Assembly: GCA_021401465.1 (NCBI GenBank)
Contig: JADDMT010000318.1
Span: 1-11,494, forward strand
Source of the DNA: Teratosphaeria epicoccoides
Taxonomy: Eukaryota; Ascomycota; Dothideomycetes; Mycosphaerellales; Teratosphaeriaceae
DNA length: 11,494 nt
Direction of reading: 5' to 3'
Shown: positions 6,456-11,494 of the stretch, piece after piece
How positions within the stretch are numbered: position 1 is the stretch's first letter
How the letters are laid out: each line of letters begins with the position of its first letter
Made by a program: the position numbers and the translations under genes
The notes under the pieces: generated by a model
Told to the model about the DNA's origin: nothing
Databases searched by the model: none
Seen by the model: only the letters and a program-made list of their open reading frames with translations

Positions 6456-7080
6456 CGCCGCCGCCTACGCCGCCTCGACGCTACTGTCTAAGAAGAAGAA
6501 GAGGGCCAGGGCCGAAATTGAGGTCAGCGACGAGGAAGCCGAGCCTTCCCCGCTTGCGACCCGCACTACGTCCGTCAAGACGCTAAGGCACAAGCCTCTA
6601 GGCCAGATCTTTGAGGATGAGGAGGATGACGACGTTCAGGATACCTTCGGTCCTAACGTGATCCCTTCGCGCCGTAGTGTCACCGCACTAGTTGCGCCTA
6701 AGGGAGACACCGAGTCCGATGATGTGGTTGACACTCGTGTCAAGAAGCGCAAGATGATCTCGAGGGCCGAGCGTGACAGCCGCAAGCGCGCTCGAGTCTC
6801 TTCGCCTTCTGATGCTAAGGATGAGGTAGTCGTCGCGACTAGGCGCGGTAAGGGTGTCGCTAGTTCTCCGGCTACTATAGGCTCTGAAGACGAGCTCCCT
6901 CGCAACCTACTAAAGAAGAAGATGCTAGCCTCTCTTCGTGGCGTTGCTACCCCCGTTACTCATGGTCGCTTCGGGGTGTTTAGTAGACCCCGTGCGGGTA
7001 GGCAGTCCCTAGCGGACTGTAACAAGAAAGACTCTCCTACTTCAGGTTCGGTCAGGAAGCCCCTAACTAGTAGTCGCTAA

Positions 7081-7220
7081 GCATTAGCTACGAAGCTAAT
7101 CTGAGCATGTCTCTTGTTCTTCTTAGGTTTATTCTGGGTATGCCTTTAGGCATCAATGATGTATAAGTAGGGCGTTTGCTTCTCGTTGTCGCTTCGCGCG
7201 TCATGCGCTACATACACATG
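7081..7220. other. Convergent 3' region of antisense gene and gag-pol
   Basis: About 140 bp separate the two tail-to-tail stop codons. A short hairpin TTAGCT-ACGA-AGCTAA lies right after the + strand stop, near 7084-7099. Transcripts from both strands probably overlap here. Confidence 0.4.
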
Positions 7221-10200
7221 TCAAGAATTCTGCTCTAGAACCCTCATCTTCCTACGAATCGACCTTCTCAAGCCCTGCTCACGCCTCCTCCGCTCTTCGA
7301 ATTCACGAATAGCTTCTAGAGTGTTCTTGTAGTCTTCGGCCAGAACCTATTGTGTGTACTTAGGTAGGTATCCTTTCTACTTCACTAGATAGTGCGTTGC
7401 GCCCTTGCGCCGCATACTGTCCTTAATACCCTCGACTTCCTACTCTTCGTTCTCTTCTGCTACTAGCATCGGGTCCGCGGGCTCTTCGCCCTCGCGCTGT
7501 ACCTATGGTTCGAGTAGAGATACGTAGAAGACGTCGTGCACACGATACGACGATAGCAACGATAGCCGGTACGCCTGCGAGCCTATCGCGTCGCGTATCC
7601 GGAAGGGTCCGACGAACCTTGGCGTCATCTTCTTGCTCGGAAGTTTCAGCTTGAGATTCTTCGTCAACAGTAACACCTTCGTACTAACTACGTACTACAT
7701 CGGTTTAGCACAGGCGTTATTATGTTTAATCTGGGATTCTGAGGCCTTTTTCTAGTGTTCTATTAGCACCGAATGTACCTCGCGCATACGCCGCGCTGAT
7801 TCCGCGGCGGCCGGCACCCTCTCCTCAGAAGACTCGTCCTGAGGCGGTTCTAGGTGTATTTCCGGATCAAAGCCATAGAGAATCTGAAATGGCGACATGC
7901 GCATAGTAGCATGCACGCTATTATTGACTGCAAATTCCGCCATAGGAATTGCGTCGGCCTAGGCATCCTGGTTCTTAGTGTAGTAGCACCGGAGGTACTA
8001 CTTAAGAGTCTAGTTCATACGTTTAGTCTGACTATTAGTCTGTAGATAGAATGCTGTACTTAGGTAGTGCTTAACACGCGCTTCAAACACAAATTCTTGC
8101 TAGTATTCACTAGTAAAGACAGAACCTCGATCTAATAGGATACTTCGGGGGACACTAAAGCGCTATACAACTTCGTTGCAAAGTAGCCGCGCAAGCTTGC
8201 CGCTTGTGCACTTTTTCGTATATAGGATGAAGATATTCATCTTCGAGTATTAGTCGACTACTACAAGGACAGCATTAACCACATTGCCTTTCTACTTTGC
8301 TGGCAGCAAATCGGTAATGAAATCCATGGTCAAGTCTTGCTATGGTCTCTCTAGTAGTAGGAGCGCCTGAGCATCGCCATAGGGGCGATAGCGCCGAGAT
8401 TTGCTAATCTGGCACGTCTAGCAGGATTTGACATAGTCAGAGACATCCTGTTCTAGCGTAGGCTACTAGTATTTACGTCCGAGAAGTGCGTTCGTCTTCT
8501 CTACGCCAAAATGGCCCGCGAGTTCATCGTCATGATGAATATGGAGGAGCTGCGAACAGAGTGCGTAGTTAGCGGGTATGTAGAGCCTATTGTCAAAGTA
8601 CCACAAATCGCCTGACTTGGTCTAGTACTTCGGACCGCCTGCGGTGTCCTAGAGGGCTACACCCTCATTAATCAACTCCGGTTCTCGCTCTTACAACCGC
8701 TGAATAAGTCTCGAGACTTCTTTAAAGGGTTCTTTAGACATCGCATGCTTACCGCATGTAAGCCGGTTAACTACCGCACGGATCGAGCTAGACATAGTCG
8801 CCATAACTGCTAGATAGGAGGGTTCGTCACTAGCGGAGGCTGTAGGGCCCCATTAGACCCGCAGTCGACCTACAAGAGGAGCTAACGACAGATCGCCGCC
8901 CTAAACTACAAGCTTCGTTTGCAGCGTAGGGAGAAGCTATTAGTCACCCTCTTCCCTAGTGTTGTAGTCTAGTCGTCGCGAAGGACTGTTAGCCGGATTC
9001 GTCTTTCCGGAACAATGCTAGATGACGAAGTCAAAGCTAGCAAGGAAAGTCGCCTACCTTGCTTACTGACTACTTAGCTGCTTCACGCCTATGAAGCCGC
9101 GAAGGTTGTTATGGTCGGTAAGCACCTTAATAGGGTGCGCTGCGCCTTCAAGGTAGTGTCAGTACTCCTTGAAGCTGTCAACAATAGCTAAAAGCTCTTG
9201 GTCGTAAGTCTTGTAGTTAAGCTTAGCGCCCTGCATCTTCCGCGACTAGAAGGCAATCGGGTACTATCGCGTACTGCCTTCGTGCGACTAGAGCTGCGAT
9301 ATAATTGCGGCTATTACGAATTTTGAAGCATCGGTCTCTATCCGGATCTTCGTAGCGAGGTCAAAGTGCCGAAGTATAGGCGCAGTTTGAAAAGCTGCTT
9401 TAAGTTTAGAGAAGGCCTTACTCTAAGCCTCCTCCTAAGGCACTTTCCCTGGCTTTTTTCCTCGAACCGCGCCCTTTGCGAGGGCCGTAAGGGGAGCCAC
9501 GATCTTCGAGTAAGATCGTATGAATCTGCAGTAGAAGTTAGTGAATCCTAGGAACACCTGCACTTCTCGGAGGGTAGTTAGCCGTAGCTACTCCGCGATT
9601 ACGGACACCCTTCGGTCATCTATGATGACTCCTTCCATGGAGACGATGTATCCGAGAAACTTAATCCTATCCGTCAGGAATGAGCACTTCTTTAGGTTCG
9701 CGTATAGAGCGAACTTGCAGAGCCATTTAAGCACCATACTTAGATGCCGAATATGCTCCTCCTTCGAGTCGGAATAGACTAGTATATCGTCCAAATATAC
9801 TACGTAGCAGGTGTCAACGAGGCCGGCTAGGGCCCGGTTAATATACGCTTGGAATGTCGCTAGTACGTTAGTCAAGCTAAATGGCATCACTGTATACTTA
9901 AAGTGTCTGTACCGCGTTCGGAATGTAGTCTTCTACTTGTCGCCCTTTCGGATCGGTATCCGGTAGTAGGCGTCCTTCAAGTCGATAGACGAGAAGATGG
10001 CGGCGCGACTAAGGCGGTCAAGCGTCTCGCTAATAAGTAGTAGGGGGCAGCGGTTCTTCTAGGTTACCGCGTTAAGGCCCCTATAGTTAACGCATAGGCG
10101 GAGTGTGTTGTCCTTCTTCGGGACGAACATAACTAACGCTCTAGCCTCGCTGTCGCTTCGTCGGATCCACGCGTTCCTTTGCGCCTTGTAGAGGTAGTCT

Positions 10201-10979
10201 CGAAGTGTTTCGAGCTGCGATTCCGACATGGGGTACAGAGGTCGATGCGGAGGATTGTAACCCTCCTTAAGGTTAATCGCATGTTCCGCGTCTAGGGCCC
10301 GGGCATAGGCCGCAGCCTCTGCGTCGAAAATATCGGCGTATTCCTCTAACTCAGGCGGAAGGGTAACGTCTTCCTTGACGTTCTATATGCGGACCGCATA
10401 CACGCATTAGACCTTCTTCATGTCCTTGTAGAAGCTGTGTGCGTCACGCATCCGCACCGCAGGAACTTCGCCTATGGAGCCGTAGAACTAGTTGTTAGTA
10501 GCTCCATTAACAACGACTCCCTGCTTGTGGCGCCAAGGGCGGCCGAGCAGGAGCTCCTTATCAGGAACGTCTTCGGCGTAGAAGACTTCGTTAGTCTCGC
10601 GCACTTCTCCCGAGGAGTCCGCGAGTTAGAGGCGCACGTTGTACGCGCCTCGAGCCGCTACGCCTTCGCCCTAAAAAGACTTCATGGTAGGCAGCAGGGC
10701 TCCTAGGATCGGCTTCAAACCGAGCCGTACGATTACCCTCTAGGGTATCACGTTAACCTCCGCAAGGTCATCTAACATATAGTCTACTAGCTCGAGCGAG
10801 CCATTAACTCGGACTGCGCCGGATAGGCGCCAGGCAGGCCACGAGTCTACACTATTAGTGACGGACAGCTTAGATACCCGCGGTAGCCATTCGGTTGTCT
10901 CGGGCTTGTCCTTCTTTCGCCTCCCCTCTAGGGAGGTTTCGGACACCTTGCTTACCTTCTTCCTATCGCTTCGTTTAGG
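7221..10979 (-). pseudogene. pol: Element A pol: protease, RT, RNase H, integrase, chromodomain (decayed)
   Basis: This is a single - strand frame in phase with gag, ending at a TGA at 7221-7223. Domains in order are as follows. Protease core LDDLAEVNVI lies near 10765. In RT, the motif A Asp is in SSIDLKDAYY near 9980, PFSLTN near 9876 has Ser for the usual Gly, and YLDD is at 9786-9797. RNase H shows TDAS near 9330, a Glu in YDQELL, and TDHNN near 9115. The integrase zinc site has HDDELAGH and C-stop-TC (~8420-8570). The catalytic Asps are at 8322-8324 and 8130-8132, but the third residue is Lys (8022-8024) where Glu is expected. The chromodomain is at ~7290-7445, with K-stop-KGY at its core. 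More than 30 stops interrupt the frame, nearly all TAG, many at conserved Trp; one TGA lies at 9159-9161. It would copy RNA into DNA and integrate it if intact; this copy cannot. Confidence 0.92.
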
Positions 10980-11494
10980 ACAGCAAGCCGCCTAGTAGTC
11001 CCTCACTCTACAGATGTGGCAGTTACTCGGAGGCTTCTCGCTACTGTCTTTTGGCTCGGAGGGCTTGCTCCTCCGGAATGAACTACCGCGTTAGACGTGA
11101 CCCCTAGGGCGCTTGTAATAGCGGCCCTTCGGTAGGTCCTCGAGGCTTAGACGCTTATTGTCCTTACCGCCTGATTTTCCATTTCGCTTCAAGGTGATTT
11201 CCATACGTGTCGCAAGGGACACGAGGTCTTGCCGAGTTGTTGGAAGTTCATGAAAAGTCATGATTATGTTCCAAAGATTGTCATTAAGTTTGACAAGCAA
11301 GTGCCGCACGCGTTACGTCTCGGTATAGGGTAGCATCTGTCCCTCGAGCGTGGCGAGATAGGTAGCGAAGCTAGAGGTTGTTTGTCCCTTCCCCTGCTTA
11401 GCCTTCTCGTACTCGACAGACACGGTGAGGGCGCGATTCCCCGGATCCTCGACCTAGTCGACACAGAACTAGCGAAAGTCCGCCCATGTATACG
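10980..11494 (-). pseudogene. gag: Element A gag, C-terminal part with CCHC zinc knuckle (decayed)
   Basis: From the right edge the - strand frame reads a Ty3-type capsid segment (VEDPGNRAL, then FATYLATLEGQ, then RVRHLLVKLN) with stops at likely Gln codons. A basic linker follows, then a CX2CX4HX4C nucleocapsid knuckle at 10980-11021. In the knuckle the His is Tyr (TAC, 10995-10997), next to a TAG (10992-10994) that sits where an aromatic residue is common. Both are explained by C-to-T / G-to-A changes. The frame continues directly into protease with no frameshift or intervening true terminator, so gag and pol were probably one polyprotein. The gag N-terminus and 5' LTR are outside the window. 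An open frame at 11264-11464 in another phase is a shadow. Confidence 0.85.

Larger units (their letters stand above)
5509..7080 (+). pseudogene. Antisense gene of element A: Cys-rich, NLS-bearing protein, decayed, two apparent introns
   Basis: One + strand frame runs from the ATG at 5509 to a TAA at 7078-7080 (523 codons; about 488 residues after removing introns at 6151-6204 and 6405-6455). The N-terminal third has spaced CxxC pairs: SCRRC near residue 46, VCVTC near 77, and NCVNCNSKHQKC near 103, recalling a zinc-binding or Zn-cluster fold. Basic, probably nuclear-localising stretches follow: SKKKKRAR near residue 325, and VKKRK and RKRAR near 415-430. An acidic patch (EDEEDDD) lies near 370. 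Interruptions outside the introns are TAG plus one TAA, at plausible Gln or Trp codons; the last 208 codons are fully open. A TATA box and CpG-rich upstream region suggest its own promoter. A DNA- or chromatin-binding role is inference. No named family is recognised. Confidence 0.65.
4426..11494 (-). mobile_element. Element A: chromovirus (Ty3/gypsy) with an extra antisense gene, right end outside the window
   Basis: Read on the - strand from the right edge, the order is gag with a CCHC knuckle, protease, RT, RNase H, integrase, chromodomain, then a + strand gene, a polypurine tract and the 3' LTR. At least 7,069 bp are present; the 5' LTR, primer-binding site and start of gag are missing. 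Gag and pol are one continuous frame. The 2.4 kb between the pol stop (7221) and the LTR is far longer than a usual 3' UTR and contains the antisense gene. The element sits inside element B's pol. It has decayed through many C-to-T / G-to-A changes and cannot be autonomous. Confidence 0.9.

Noticed and set aside
9366..9777. + strand open frames opposite RT/RNase H, and similar ones at 7854-8045 and 10437-10706
   Set aside because: They are shadows of the conserved - strand pol frame.
7221..11494. TAG reassigned to Trp or Gln (a variant genetic code)
   Set aside because: TAG falls at both Trp and Gln positions, many TGG, CAG and CAA codons remain, and G-to-A / C-to-T missense changes accompany the stops. 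Mutation explains all of this; the host-like genes at the left lack the pattern.

Overview
The window looks like a repeat-rich accessory region of a filamentous ascomycete (Pezizomycotina). The signs are two Ty3/gypsy chromoviruses with C-terminal chromodomains, short introns with fungal signals (GTAAGT, CTAAC, TAG), and pervasive C-to-T / G-to-A decay resembling repeat-induced point mutation (RIP). Conserved Trp and Gln codons in otherwise well-kept reading frames have become stops, nearly always TAG. All family names come from recognising motifs by eye; no database search was run.

Layout. Positions 1-~960 are host-like DNA: the 3' end of a + strand gene with an in-frame glycine-rich minisatellite, converging on a - strand gene (396-968) that is cut off where decay starts. 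Positions ~960-1728 and 2099-2335 are AT-rich, TAG/CTA-rich sequence with no readable gene. It is split by a 360 bp solo LTR (1734-2093) with a perfect 5 bp target duplication, CTCTA. From 2336 a chromovirus ('element B', - strand) shows its 3' LTR (2336-2583), a polypurine tract, a + strand (antisense) gene with three apparent introns (2964-3831), and the pol C-terminus with chromodomain (4142-4425).

Element B is interrupted at 4425 by a second chromovirus ('element A', - strand). Element A has its 3' LTR at 4426-4785 (same family as the solo LTR but inverted), a polypurine tract, and a CpG-rich promoter-like region with a TATA box. It then carries a + strand antisense gene (5509-7080) coding for a Cys-rich, NLS-bearing protein, followed by a single-frame gag-pol (7221 to beyond 11494). 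Its 5' LTR and the rest of element B's pol should lie to the right of the window.

The most striking point is shared architecture. Two chromoviruses with unrelated LTRs each appear to carry an extra gene between pol and the 3' LTR. In both it is transcribed opposite to gag-pol, tail-to-tail with it, and contains canonical small introns. Antisense orientation would let such introns survive retrotransposition. Both elements appear dead: stops run throughout gag-pol, and in element A the integrase catalytic Glu and the zinc-knuckle His are lost by RIP-type changes.
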